DNA of 38,094 nucleotides, from positions 1 to 38,094 of the forward strand of contig JAPKMT010000033.1 in assembly GCA_026645735.1 (NCBI GenBank), in the 5' to 3' direction. Shown piece by piece: positions 1 to 7,884 of the stretch (the first letter of the stretch is position 1; each line of letters begins with the position of its first letter). The notes beneath the pieces were generated by a model, which was not told the DNA's origin, did no database searches, and saw only the letters and a program-made list of their open reading frames with translations. The translations under genes and the position numbers were made by a program. Source of the stretch: Flexilinea sp. GTDB taxonomy: Bacteria > Chloroflexota > Anaerolineae > Anaerolineales > Anaerolineaceae.

Positions 1-59
1 GCTTCCACGATTCTGGCATATTCATTTCCCCGACTGTTATATACCTGTAAGCTGCTCAT
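1..59 (-). CDS. N-terminal fragment of an unknown protein (runs off the window edge)
   Basis: A minus-strand reading frame starts at an ATG at 59-57 and stays open to the window edge, giving about 19 residues that include LQVYNSRGNEYARIVE. An AGGAG ribosome binding site sits about 8-12 bases upstream (around 68-74), which supports this start. Too little is visible to name a family. It lies downstream of the SdpR-like gene on the same strand, but a terminator-like hairpin and about 250 bases separate them, so it is probably its own transcription unit. Confidence 0.5.
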   Translation of the reverse strand, partial: MSSLQVYNSRGNEYARIVE

Positions 60-127
60 CTGTTTTTCTCCTGTGGTATTCCATATATAGTATAACAGAT
101 TACTATTAGATATACATTATCTTACAA

Positions 128-178
128 CAAAAAAGTGACTTTTTTCTCGTTTTTATGAGTAAATGTCACCTTTTTTTG
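128..178 (-). terminator. Probable intrinsic terminator after the SdpR-like gene
   Basis: Read on the minus strand, GGTGAC at about 164-169 pairs with GTCAC at 135-139. An A-run precedes the stem and a T-run (T6) follows it, with a long loop between. It lies about 130 bases beyond the stop of the SdpR-like gene. The stem is short, so this is a moderate call. Confidence 0.4.
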
Positions 179-307
179 ATTTCTTATCTGTCAAACTCGG
201 GAAAAACCAAAATGTGTTGGAACAATTTCTTTTTTGCTGAAAAAAATCGCTGCGACCAAAATAACGAGGTTAATTCCACAAAAAAAATATATCCATTTCT
301 TCATTTT

Positions 308-571
308 TTATTTCCTTTTTTCAATTAAAACAGCAAGCATATTCATAACATCTTCCAGAACACTTGTACTAATAGAGTAGATCACGTTTTGGCCACGTTT
401 TTCAGATCGGACAAGTCCGGCATTTCTTAATATATTCAGATGATGACTGATGGATGGTTTTGACATATCAAATTTTTCAGATATTTCCCCTGCATTCATA
501 TCATTCTTTTTCAACATCATCAGTATCTCTCGTCTTGTAGGATCAGTTAACGCGTCCCAAACATCACTCAT
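308..571 (-). CDS. SdpR-like ArsR-family winged-helix repressor
   Basis: An 87-residue winged-helix DNA-binding protein covering the whole ArsR/SmtB fold. The opening VWDALTDPTRREIL and the recognition-helix stretch MSKPSISHHLNIL (about residues 35-47) match the autorepressor SdpR group. No Cys/His metal-sensing motif is visible. In Bacillus SdpR represses an operon with the immunity membrane protein SdpI, but no SdpI-like gene lies beside this copy, so its target is unknown. An AAGG ribosome site five bases before the ATG and a good promoter upstream suggest it is transcribed alone and may repress itself. Confidence 0.85.
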   Translation of the reverse strand: MSDVWDALTDPTRREILMMLKKNDMNAGEISEKFDMSKPSISHHLNILRNAGLVRSEKRGQNVIYSISTSVLEDVMNMLAVLIEKRK

Positions 572-586
572 ATTCGCCTTTATTAT

Positions 587-602
587 TTAGATATTTTTCT
601 AA
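587..602. promoter_or_regulatory. Candidate operator: small inverted repeat before the SdpR-like gene
   Basis: TTAGA (587-591) and TCTAA (598-602) form an inverted repeat separated by six A/T bases, between the promoter and the start codon of the winged-helix repressor. ArsR-family regulators commonly bind such AT-rich dyads in their own leader. Position is the main support, since short AT-rich dyads arise often by chance. Confidence 0.25.
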
Positions 603-627
603 TTATCTTATAATTTAATTTTGTAGT

Positions 628-656
628 ATTATGAGCGATTGTTCATTTTTTGTCAA
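628..656 (-). promoter_or_regulatory. Sigma-70-type promoter of the SdpR-like gene
   Basis: On the minus strand a perfect -35 TTGACA (656-651) is followed after 17 bases by the -10 CATAAT (633-628), a near-consensus housekeeping promoter. The start codon at 571 lies about 50 bases downstream of the expected start point. Confidence 0.65.
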
Positions 657-866
657 TCACAGTAGATTTTTTTATTACTTATGAATCAGTTTTAAAAAAT
701 TTCGGGTTTTCCAGGGATTCGATGCTTTCAGCGATTTTTGTGTCTTGAATGGTCGTTCAGGCAATATAAAATCAACACCAGAAGCTTTTATTAAGGGGAT
801 ACTTGAAAAGATTCTGATGGGTGATTCGAGCTTTATTATCAGCGTGGAAAGTTATGCTCTTCAGAA

Positions 867-1082
867 TTACGGGTTTCTGACAACCACATTTTTTGCACGT
901 GGTCCCTTATTTCCAACTTCGATGAAAAAATCTACGATCTGTCCTTCACTTAGATTTTTAAACCCTTCTGATTGAATATCCGAATAATGCACAAAAATGT
1001 CTCCCTTTTCAGGGACTGTGATAAAACCAAAGCCTTTATTTGAATTAAACCATTTTACAGTTCCAGAGACTTTTTCTTCCAT
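867..1082 (-). CDS. Cold-shock-domain protein (CspA family)
   Basis: A 71-residue single cold-shock domain that binds single-stranded RNA or DNA. The RNP1-like motif KGFGFI and an RNP2-like DIFVHYSDI are both present, along with the usual opening G-TVKWFN. The ATG at 1082 is chosen because GGAG lies about ten bases upstream and the protein then begins at the normal family position. An upstream in-frame ATG at 1121 would add 13 unrelated residues and overlap the preceding gene. It follows the small membrane-protein gene by 14 bases and is probably the last gene of the desulfurase-mnmA operon. Confidence 0.9.
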   Translation of the reverse strand: MEEKVSGTVKWFNSNKGFGFITVPEKGDIFVHYSDIQSEGFKNLSEGQIVDFFIEVGNKGPRAKNVVVRNP

Positions 1083-1096
1083 ATAAATTCTCCAAT

Positions 1097-1357
1097 TTAT
1101 TTTATTGAATGGCTGATCCATCCACTTAGTAATAAAAGAACAATGCTGAAAAACGATCCTGTCCCAAAATTGATCGTTCCGATTTGATAAAAATGAAAAT
1201 TGAGAAGGTTATCCAGATATTGACCGACAAAAAAACCCACAATTGCAACAAATAGATATACGAACAAATGGAAAGCACTATCACCACGAATAAAATGATA
1301 AAGTGTCGCATATAAGGATGAAATAATAATGGAGAATATTAGTGCCGGGAAAGTCAT
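1097..1357 (-). CDS. Small three-helix membrane protein, translationally coupled to mnmA
   Basis: An 86-residue hydrophobic protein with three likely membrane segments at about residues 3-23, 31-49 and 68-83, joined by short polar loops. Its ATG overlaps the mnmA stop by four bases (ATGA), a standard sign of translational coupling and good evidence that it is a real gene. I do not recognise the family. A function in sulfur transfer is not implied by its sequence, only by its neighbours. A shorter frame on the same strand (1126-1311) overlaps it and is a shadow. Confidence 0.65.
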   Translation of the reverse strand: MTFPALIFSIIISSLYATLYHFIRGDSAFHLFVYLFVAIVGFFVGQYLDNLLNFHFYQIGTINFGTGSFFSIVLLLLSGWISHSIK

Positions 1358-2436
1358 AACCGATGTCCTGTTTGTTTTATTCTGCCGCTGACAAGAACTT
1401 CATTTTCTTCTGTATATAATACCGCAATCTGTCCACAAGCGATATCATTTGCAGTTTCTTTTAAATTGATTTTCATCAAATTATCGGATAGAGATTCTGC
1501 AAACACCGGTTTGGGTATTGCCTTATATCGAAACTGTGCAAAGGCATCGATCGGTTTCCGAATTGGATCACCTGATGTCCATATAATATCATCCATCATA
1601 ACTTCATTGATAGACAGGTCATTTTTTTTCCCGACAAGTATTTCATTATTCGCAAGATTTTTGGCCAGAACATAGTATGGCTCCGGTGCAGATATTTTCA
1701 AGCCTTTTCTTTGACCTATTGTATAAAATGGAAGTCCGGAGTGACTTCCCAGAATATTTCTGTGTTGATCGATAATACAACCACGCTGAATCAGTTTTCC
1801 ATAATTTCTGAGAAGAAAATTCCGATAATCACCATCTCCGATAAAACAAATATCCTGACTATCCGGTTTTAATGCGGAAGGCAATTCAAAATCAGCTGCA
1901 ATTTTTCGTACTTCTTTTTTTGTATAAGATCCGAGTGGAAACAAAGAGCGTTTCAGTTGTTCTTGATTCAACCGGCTGATAATATAGGATTGATCTTTTT
2001 GCGCATCACGCCCACGGAATAGATGGAACCGATTTTCAGAATCAATGTTTATTTGAGCATAATGCCCGGTCGCAACAAATTGCGCATTCAAGGCATCCGC
2101 ATAATCTAAAAGCATTTTCCATCGTACCAACGGATTGCAGAGTGAACAGGGATTTGGGGTTTGTCCATTCAAATAGGAGTCCACAAAGGGTTCAACAACC
2201 GAATTATAAAATAATTTTGATGCATCAATAAGATAAAATGGAATTCCAATTTTTGAGGCAATAATACGAGCTTGCTGAGCAGATTCTAAGGAACAACACT
2301 GATTATCTCTGTCAAAACCATCTTCAGACCAGAGTTTCAGCATAACACCAACAACCTGATAGCCTTGCTGCTTCAACAGCAAAGCAGCAACGGAACTGTC
2401 CACACCACCACTCATGCCAACAACAACTTTTCTCAT
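1354..2436 (-). CDS. mnmA: tRNA-specific 2-thiouridylase MnmA
   Basis: A 360-residue cytoplasmic enzyme that adds sulfur to uridine 34 of tRNAs for Lys, Glu and Gln, using ATP and a persulfide sulfur donor. The PP-loop SGGVDSS (residues 9-15) binds ATP. The two catalytic cysteines are in place: Cys97 in NPCSLCN and Cys197 in SQDICFIGDGDYRNFL. The length is normal for the family. It starts 11 bases after the cysteine desulfurase gene, its likely sulfur supplier. Its stop overlaps the start of a small membrane-protein gene. Confidence 0.97.
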   Translation of the reverse strand: MRKVVVGMSGGVDSSVAALLLKQQGYQVVGVMLKLWSEDGFDRDNQCCSLESAQQARIIASKIGIPFYLIDASKLFYNSVVEPFVDSYLNGQTPNPCSLCNPLVRWKMLLDYADALNAQFVATGHYAQINIDSENRFHLFRGRDAQKDQSYIISRLNQEQLKRSLFPLGSYTKKEVRKIAADFELPSALKPDSQDICFIGDGDYRNFLLRNYGKLIQRGCIIDQHRNILGSHSGLPFYTIGQRKGLKISAPEPYYVLAKNLANNEILVGKKNDLSINEVMMDDIIWTSGDPIRKPIDAFAQFRYKAIPKPVFAESLSDNLMKINLKETANDIACGQIAVLYTEENEVLVSGRIKQTGHRL

Positions 2437-2447
2437 TGATTTGATCC

Positions 2448-3611
2448 TCAGTGATACTTTCGAAGAAAAGAAACATGTCGTGCCAATGTAATTATTAATT
2501 CATCAACGGCTCGGTCGGTTGTGAAAGCACCAACCGTGATACGAATGCCACCATTGATCCATTCATCACTCAATCCAATGTCACGAAGTTGCTGCTGGCC
2601 TTTAATCAATGTCGATCTGCATGCAGAACCGATCGAAACCGCAAAACCACTTTGATCCATCAGAGCAAGAAGCGATAATCCATCAATATAACGAAAAGCA
2701 AAACTTGTGTGATTTGAAAGGCGATTCTCAGGATGTCCTGTGACGATGGAATCTGGTATTGTTGTCAGGATTTGGTGAATAATCCGATCCCGAAAGTACT
2801 TTTCAGTAGTTGATCGATCTTGATATTCGGATTTCAATATGGCATAAGCTCTTGCCATGCCAACAATATACGGGACGTTATGAGTTCCAGCCCGCTGAGT
2901 ATTTTCCTGCCTGCCGCCATAAATAAGCGGTAAAATTTTATTCTTTGAGCTGCTGATTAACGCTCCGATTCCCTTTGGTCCATAACATTTATGCGCAGCA
3001 ATGCTGACAAAATCTACCGGCAAATTCTGCAAATCCATCATATGATGCGCAGCATATTGCGTCGCATCGGAATGAAACGGAATATTCTTCGATCGGCAAA
3101 TCATACCTAAATCAGAAATTGGATTAATACTTCCAATTTCATTGTTGCCATAAATGATCGAAACCAGAACCGTATCTTTTTGAATCATACCGGCTAAATC
3201 ATTCGGATTTACAATCCCATGATGATTGACCGGTAGATAATCCACAACACAAAATCCGGAATCCTGCAGATGCTTGGCTGTCTGTCCAACTGCATTATGT
3301 TCCAAAGGAGAAATAATAAGATGTCCTGGTTTCTTATTTTCATTCCAGTAGGACATCACAAAATGATTAAGGATCGAATTGTTGGATTCAGTTGAGGAGC
3401 CGGTAAAGCATATATTTTCCGGACCAGTGTGAAAATGCTTTGAAAGGCTCTCTCTGGCTTCTTCGACAGCAGCAAATGCTTGCTGCCCCCATTGATGTGC
3501 TGAGGAGGGATTTCCAAAAGACTCTGAAAAGTAAGGGATCATTGCCTCAGCAACGTGCGGATGAACCGGTGTTGTAGCAGCATAATCAAAATAATTAGAG
3601 ATGTCGGACAT
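2448..3611 (-). CDS. Cysteine desulfurase, NifS/IscS family
   Basis: A 387-residue PLP enzyme that takes sulfur from L-cysteine as an enzyme-bound persulfide. Lys208 in AAHKCYGPKG is the PLP lysine, His105 in EHNA is the PLP-stacking histidine, and Cys331 in GSACRS is the persulfide cysteine on a short class-I-like loop. No iscU, iscR or suf gene is adjacent. Because mnmA follows after 11 bases, the enzyme probably serves tRNA thiolation, though a wider role in Fe-S assembly is possible. There is no clear ribosome binding site before the ATG. A TATAAT six bases ahead of it raises the possibility of a very short leader. Confidence 0.95.
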   Translation of the reverse strand: MSDISNYFDYAATTPVHPHVAEAMIPYFSESFGNPSSAHQWGQQAFAAVEEARESLSKHFHTGPENICFTGSSTESNNSILNHFVMSYWNENKKPGHLIISPLEHNAVGQTAKHLQDSGFCVVDYLPVNHHGIVNPNDLAGMIQKDTVLVSIIYGNNEIGSINPISDLGMICRSKNIPFHSDATQYAAHHMMDLQNLPVDFVSIAAHKCYGPKGIGALISSSKNKILPLIYGGRQENTQRAGTHNVPYIVGMARAYAILKSEYQDRSTTEKYFRDRIIHQILTTIPDSIVTGHPENRLSNHTSFAFRYIDGLSLLALMDQSGFAVSIGSACRSTLIKGQQQLRDIGLSDEWINGGIRITVGAFTTDRAVDELIITLARHVSFLRKYH

Positions 3612-3959
3612 AATCCAGAATTATATCTCTGACGAGATTTTTATTAAAAATTTGTGGCTAAATTGACCAATTTCAATTAATCTTTTAAACTATAAAGCTT
3701 CCCTATATATTTATTGATCCCCTTGCTCGAGAACAAATTACAGGAATTGCATACAGAATCAACAAATCAAATTATTGATGAACCTCCTGAAAGATAGATA
3801 GCAGCTTTCTGATAATCCTCTTGATGAAGTAATATTTTAAGACACAGACCCAGCTTTTCGAAATCTGGTGAGTAATCGATTAAATATTTTGAATTGCGGA
3901 CATAATTAACCTGTGACTTTCGAATTCGTTATATAATAATCTCAACCGGAGGGACTTTT
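3612..3959. other. Intergenic region between divergent genes; only promoter-like fragments seen
   Basis: This 348-base AT-rich gap separates the minus-strand desulfurase operon from a plus-strand gene. On the plus strand TATAAT at 3932-3937 is a plausible -10 for the 3960 gene, but no good -35 is found 16-18 bases upstream. On the minus strand a TATAAT sits just before the desulfurase ATG. No RNA gene, convincing small gene or hairpin was found. Confidence 0.35.
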
Positions 3960-4529
3960 ATGGATCAAATTGGATTATTTTTCCAGGGAATTTTCAATTG
4001 GTTTTCATCTTTAAATATAGCCGATCTTCTTGGAGTAATAGGCTTTTTCCTTTCCACAATGATTTTTATTATTTCAATCTACAGGTTTCTAGCCAGATTA
4101 TTGAAACGTGAAAAAGCTGTTTCCCAGTTTCAAATTCGAATTGAAGACGTTACACATCAGATGTTTAAGAAAAAAGGATTTGTTACTTTTGATCTGTATA
4201 TCCAGAATGAAAGCCATTTCCCTGTTGAAATTTCAAGAACTGGTTTTGTCTTATCCGATGGTTCAGAAAAGACGTTGTATGAAGAGGATAATAAATTGAA
4301 ACTTCCAGACATATCGCTCCTTGAACCTGGAAGAAAGGCGTTTTATAATGATTGCGACCTTTTCTATACACTCAATAATCAAGGTATTTGTTATAAAAAG
4401 ATCACGGGCTTTTTTATAGATATTAAAGACAAACCGCGTTTTGTGGGTAAGGCTGACATTCATCCTTTTCTAAACGATTTAACAATTCGCAGTATTTTAA
4501 CCGACAAAAAGGGCATGAATGGTTTTTGA
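3960..4529 (+). CDS. Membrane-anchored protein of unknown function
   Basis: A 189-residue protein with a GGAGGG ribosome site just upstream. Residues 1-20 are amphipathic, and one clear membrane helix spans about residues 23-47 (LLGVIGFFLSTMIFIISIY), followed by a basic stretch LARLLKREK that should stay in the cytoplasm. The remaining ~140 residues have alternating hydrophobic strands, such as FVTFDLYIQNESHFPVEI, and look like a small beta-rich domain. I do not recognise a family. It is probably transcribed alone, since flanking genes are divergent or 84 bases away. Confidence 0.7.
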   Translation: MDQIGLFFQGIFNWFSSLNIADLLGVIGFFLSTMIFIISIYRFLARLLKREKAVSQFQIRIEDVTHQMFKKKGFVTFDLYIQNESHFPVEISRTGFVLSDGSEKTLYEEDNKLKLPDISLLEPGRKAFYNDCDLFYTLNNQGICYKKITGFFIDIKDKPRFVGKADIHPFLNDLTIRSILTDKKGMNGF

Positions 4530-4613
4530 AATTTTAAAAATCGTCATTTGTTCTGTTCCTTAATATATTGAAAAAAGACTTTTTTACCAACTAGAAAGAC
4601 AGGATATCCAAAT

Positions 4614-5477
4614 ATGAAATTTGTAAATTTTTATTCCGGAGAAAAAATTCATTTAGGTCTAAAGACTGATCGGGGAATCATCGACATCCAAGCTGAAGAA
4701 GCAAACAACAATTCTCTGAATCATTATTCTATGGAACAGGTAATTCAATCCTGGGAAAAAATGCAACCTTTTTTCGAAGAAATCCTGACAAATCATTCAA
4801 AAATAATTCCGGAAGAAAGCATCCATTTTGCGCCAACTATTTGTCATCCTGAAAAAATATTATGTGTTGGATTAAATTATCAGAGCCACATTGAGGAATC
4901 GAAAATGGATGTCCCGAAATTTCCGGTAATTTTCAGCAAATTCAACAATGCACTGGCAGCCCACAAAGAAAAAATCGCTCTTCCGACATCCGCTCAAAAA
5001 TTTGATTATGAAGCGGAATTAGTCATTATCATCGGGAAAGAAGCGATGAATATCGCAAAGGACGATGCACTCTCATATGTGTTTGGATATACAATCGGAA
5101 ATGATTTGAGTGCTCGTGATCTTCAGATGCGCACAAGCCAGTGGCTTATTGGAAAATCGTGTGATGGTTTTGCTCCAATCGGACCTTATCTGGTCACTGC
5201 TGACGAAATTGATCCAGGTCATCTCAATATTCAATGCGAAGTCAATGGCGAAATCCGCCAACAGTCCAACACAAAACACATGATTTTTAGCTGCGCTGAG
5301 ATCATCAGTTATATTTCTCATTTCATGACACTGAAACCGGGAGATTTAATATTCACTGGCACGCCAGAAGGCGTCATCCTGGGCTTTCCGGAAAAGAAAC
5401 AGTTCTGGCTGAAATCGGGAGACAATATACGGATTTCGATAGAAAATTTGGGAGAGCTATTCAATAAGATTTCTTAA
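4614..5477 (+). CDS. Fumarylacetoacetate hydrolase-family protein
   Basis: A 287-residue enzyme of the FAH fold, which uses Mg2+ or Mn2+ to hydrolyse, decarboxylate or isomerise beta-keto and enol acids. A small N-terminal domain (about residues 1-75) precedes the catalytic domain. Metal ligands are seen as Glu133 and Glu135 in YEAEL and Asp164 in [33 protein letters not shown] and FTGTPEGV are typical family signatures. AGGA lies about ten bases before the ATG. The family covers oxaloacetate decarboxylases, acylpyruvases and sugar-acid enzymes, and nothing here fixes the substrate. It is not next to other sugar genes. Confidence 0.9.
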   Translation: MKFVNFYSGEKIHLGLKTDRGIIDIQAEEANNNSLNHYSMEQVIQSWEKMQPFFEEILTNHSKIIPEESIHFAPTICHPEKILCVGLNYQSHIEESKMDVPKFPVIFSKFNNALAAHKEKIALPTSAQKFDYEAELVIIIGKEAMNIAKDDALSYVFGYTIGNDLSARDLQMRTSQWLIGKSCDGFAPIGPYLVTADEIDPGHLNIQCEVNGEIRQQSNTKHMIFSCAEIISYISHFMTLKPGDLIFTGTPEGVILGFPEKKQFWLKSGDNIRISIENLGELFNKIS

Positions 5478-5542
5478 TTGGATTTGTTAAAAAAATCGTA
5501 TTTATTAAGAAATGAACCATATCTCAAATAATGGGCAACTGC

Positions 5543-5572
5543 TTCATAAATTTTCGAATCCTATGATATAAT
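5543..5572 (+). promoter_or_regulatory. Promoter of tRNA-Gly
   Basis: A perfect -10 TATAAT (5567-5572) lies 18 bases after a weak -35 TTCATA (5543-5548). The expected start point is about seven bases before the mature tRNA 5' end, typical for a monocistronic tRNA gene. Confidence 0.55.
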
Positions 5573-5585
5573 TTTTTGTCGCCAG

Positions 5586-5657
5586 GCGGGAGTCGCCAAG
5601 TGGTAAGGCATTAGCTTCCCAAGCTAATATTCGCGAGTTCGAATCTCGTCTCCCGCT
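5586..5657 (+). tRNA. tRNA-Gly (anticodon CCC)
   Basis: A complete cloverleaf of 72 bases including the discriminator base. The acceptor stem pairs GCGGGAG (5586-5592) with CTCCCGC (5650-5656), with discriminator T at 5657 as usual for bacterial glycine tRNA. The D arm closes GCC with GGC. The anticodon stem TTAGC/GCTAA encloses the loop TTCCCAA, placing the anticodon CCC at 5618-5620, which reads GGG. The T arm is present with a GTTCGAATC loop region. The 3' CCA is not encoded. Confidence 0.95.
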
Positions 5658-5826
5658 CAAAAATCCTCAATTTTCAGCAATATTTTAATTAATCGTGTAT
5701 TTATTATTCCGATTTGAATAAAAACTATTTGACTCAGTGTGATTTTTGGATGAATTGCTGAATTTTTATTAAATATTTACTACTGTGTCTCAAAATTCAT
5801 TTTCTTTCTCAATCTCATAAAATCGG

Positions 5827-5856
5827 TTGATCATCATGAAGTTTATACACTATAAT
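5827..5856 (+). promoter_or_regulatory. Promoter of the 39-residue lysine-rich protein gene
   Basis: -35 TTGATC (5827-5832), an 18-base spacer and a perfect -10 TATAAT (5851-5856) are followed about 65 bases later by the strong ribosome site of the small gene at 5930. The stretch between the tRNA and this promoter (5658-5826) is AT-rich and holds nothing else I can support. Confidence 0.65.
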
Positions 5857-5929
5857 AATATTTAAATTTATGACTGGTTCATTATTTCAAAGCAATTATT
5901 AGAAATATATGTATTACAAGGAGGATATT

Positions 5930-6049
5930 ATGGGTGATTCCGGGAAAAAAGATAAAGGTAAAAAGGAAGAAAGAAAAAAGCCTAAATTGACCATTAAGGA
6001 AAAACGAAAGCAGAAAAATGAAAAAGAGAAAAACACAGGTGTTGTCTAA
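5930..6049 (+). CDS. Small lysine/glutamate-rich protein, 39 residues
   Basis: A short open frame with an excellent ribosome site (AAGGAGG, six bases before the ATG), its own promoter upstream and an intrinsic terminator downstream, so it is very likely expressed. The protein begins MGDSGKKDKGKKEERKK and is almost wholly charged: many Lys and Glu, no Cys, no Trp, no hydrophobic core. It should be disordered or a single charged helix and could bind nucleic acid or ribosomes. I recall similar short lysine-rich proteins in Chloroflexota genomes, but this is memory rather than a search result. Function unknown. Confidence 0.75.
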   Translation: MGDSGKKDKGKKEERKKPKLTIKEKRKQKNEKEKNTGVV

Positions 6050-6175
6050 AATATTTTTTAGATAAAGCGCTGTTTTTCAATTTATACAGTGACAAAATTT
6101 AACGGTAGTTAAATAAGGTTGTATAGATTTTTTGGGACTTAATTTTATTGATAATAATTCATTCACTATTTAAGA

Positions 6176-6205
6176 ATGGTCTGTTATGTACAGATCATTT
6201 TTTTA
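6176..6205 (+). terminator. Intrinsic terminator of the small lysine-rich gene
   Basis: ATGGTCTGT (6176-6184) pairs with ACAGATCAT (6190-6198) around a five-base loop, with one G-T pair, followed directly by a run of seven T residues. It lies about 125 bases beyond the stop codon of the 39-residue gene. From here to the kinase-like gene at 6361 I see nothing further. Confidence 0.75.
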
Positions 6206-6360
6206 TTCGGATTGGAATGTCGTATCAAACATCTCGTTCATTTTTTTTACTGATTGATGATGCCATAATCTGATAGTAAAATTGCGTCATAAGACATTTC
6301 AACCTCAAAATTTCTTTTCTAGGCAATTCTGAGGGATCATTGTTAGAATGAGGTTTTCAA

Positions 6361-7764
6361 ATGAAAAAAGATATTTTCGGAATTCAGGTCGAATATCAGT
6401 TTGAGCCAAAGTTGGATCCGGATTTTTTGCCTTTCGCTCCTTTCATTGATTCATATTTAAAAACAGCCAGACTCCCATTCGCAATTGCATTGGAACGGGA
6501 AAATCAGCAAATTCAAGTTTTTGAAACTTTTATCCATGGAAGCGAATTTTATCAATTAGCTGATCATCTTTTTGTGGAACGCCTCATAAAGTTTTTCCTC
6601 TGGGCACGTGGTGGATTCCGTTTATACATCTGCGGAAGTAAAGAAATTTATGAATTCATCACCAAGGTTTATTCCAGTTCCGGCCAGCGAAGTTTTGATG
6701 CCAATTTCATGAGCAAAGTCTATGACCAACCGTTTGAGGTTGTGTATCGTGATTATGACCAAAGACCTAAGCCAAATCAAGATTCAGTTTCCATTGGGAG
6801 AAATCTGGATGGATGCAGAATCGGATTTGATGCCGGTGGCAGTGATCGGAAAGTTTCTGCAGTGATCAATGGAGAGCCTGTTTACAGTGAAGAGACGATC
6901 TGGAACCCAAAAATAACTTCTGATCCAACGTACCATTTGGAAGGAATTATGGATTCTTTCAGAAAAGCAGCAGCGCATTTACCGCGTGTTGATGCTATTG
7001 GAATTTCTTCCGCTGGTATTTATGTTGCCAATCAGACGAAAGTGGCGTCCCTGTTTCTGAAAGTCTCCGATGAAGATTTTCAGAAAACCATCAAAAATAT
7101 CTACATTGATGCAGCGAAAGCGATTGGACCGGATATTCCGATCGTTGTCGCAAATGACGGCGATGTAACAGCGCTTGCAGGTGCAATGAGCTTACAAAAA
7201 AATGGTGTGCTGGGAATTGCCATGGGAACCAGCGAAGCGGGCGGTTATGTGGACCCTGCCGGGAAAATTACAGGTTGGTTGAATGAATTTGCCTTTACTC
7301 CAGTTGATTTGTCGCCACATGCAACCATTGATGAATGGTCGGGTGATATTGGCTGTGGTGTAAAATATTTCAGTCAGGATGGCGTAATAAAATTGTGTCA
7401 GGCTGCAGGAATTGATCTGCCTGAAAAAGCAACGCCCGCAGAAAAGCTAAAAGTCGTGCAAACGCTGATCGAACAAAAAGATCAGGGAGCAACAGCGATT
7501 TTTGAAACCATCGGTATATGGCTTGGATATACCATGAAACTATATCGTATGTTTTATGATGCGGAAGAAGTGCTTCTGCTTGGAAGAGTCGTCTCTGGTG
7601 AAGGAGGAAATATTATCTTGCATAAAACGAAAGAAATATTAGCCAAAGAATATCCGAATCTGCCAATGAATATTTCACTTCCTTCTGAAAAAAGCCGCAG
7701 GATCGGACAATCTGTTGCAGCTGCCAGCCTGCCATCCATCAAGAAGCTAAAGTGTAGCGACTGA
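6361..7764 (+). CDS. ROK-like ASKHA-fold sugar kinase homologue with an N-terminal extension
   Basis: A 467-residue protein whose C-terminal part (from about residue 150) has the actin/hexokinase ATPase layout. It shows a phosphate-1 loop GFDAGGSDRKVSAV (Asp157), a central AIGISSAGI strand, a catalytic-type VANDGDVTALAG (Asp266/Asp268) and a phosphate-2 loop MGTSEAGG. The usual ROK zinc motif CGxxGCxE is not seen; only a loose DIGCG is present. The first ~150 residues are an extension I do not recognise. The fold predicts sugar or sugar-acid phosphorylation, but the substrate is open; gluconate or N-acetylglucosamine would fit the neighbourhood. It converges with the LarA-family gene and is not in the large operon. 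Confidence 0.75.
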   Translation: MKKDIFGIQVEYQFEPKLDPDFLPFAPFIDSYLKTARLPFAIALERENQQIQVFETFIHGSEFYQLADHLFVERLIKFFLWARGGFRLYICGSKEIYEFITKVYSSSGQRSFDANFMSKVYDQPFEVVYRDYDQRPKPNQDSVSIGRNLDGCRIGFDAGGSDRKVSAVINGEPVYSEETIWNPKITSDPTYHLEGIMDSFRKAAAHLPRVDAIGISSAGIYVANQTKVASLFLKVSDEDFQKTIKNIYIDAAKAIGPDIPIVVANDGDVTALAGAMSLQKNGVLGIAMGTSEAGGYVDPAGKITGWLNEFAFTPVDLSPHATIDEWSGDIGCGVKYFSQDGVIKLCQAAGIDLPEKATPAEKLKVVQTLIEQKDQGATAIFETIGIWLGYTMKLYRMFYDAEEVLLLGRVVSGEGGNIILHKTKEILAKEYPNLPMNISLPSEKSRRIGQSVAAASLPSIKKLKCSD

Positions 7765-7884
7765 ATCGAATGATGAGTTAAATATACCGTCGAGGATTGC
7801 CTGGAATCATTTTTTCGGAATGCAAACAGACAAACCTCTATTCATTTATTTTCGAAAATGACTCCATTTTTTTCGTGTGTCTCT

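Noticed and set aside
745-975. Plus-strand open frame of 76 codons overlapping the cold-shock gene
   Set aside because: Its second half is antisense to the clear cold-shock domain and it has no ribosome site; the first half shows no recognisable motif.
3700-3850. Possible decayed coding sequence in the gap before 3960
   Set aside because: Short open stretches exist in two frames but are broken by stops and match no family I recognise, so no pseudogene is claimed.
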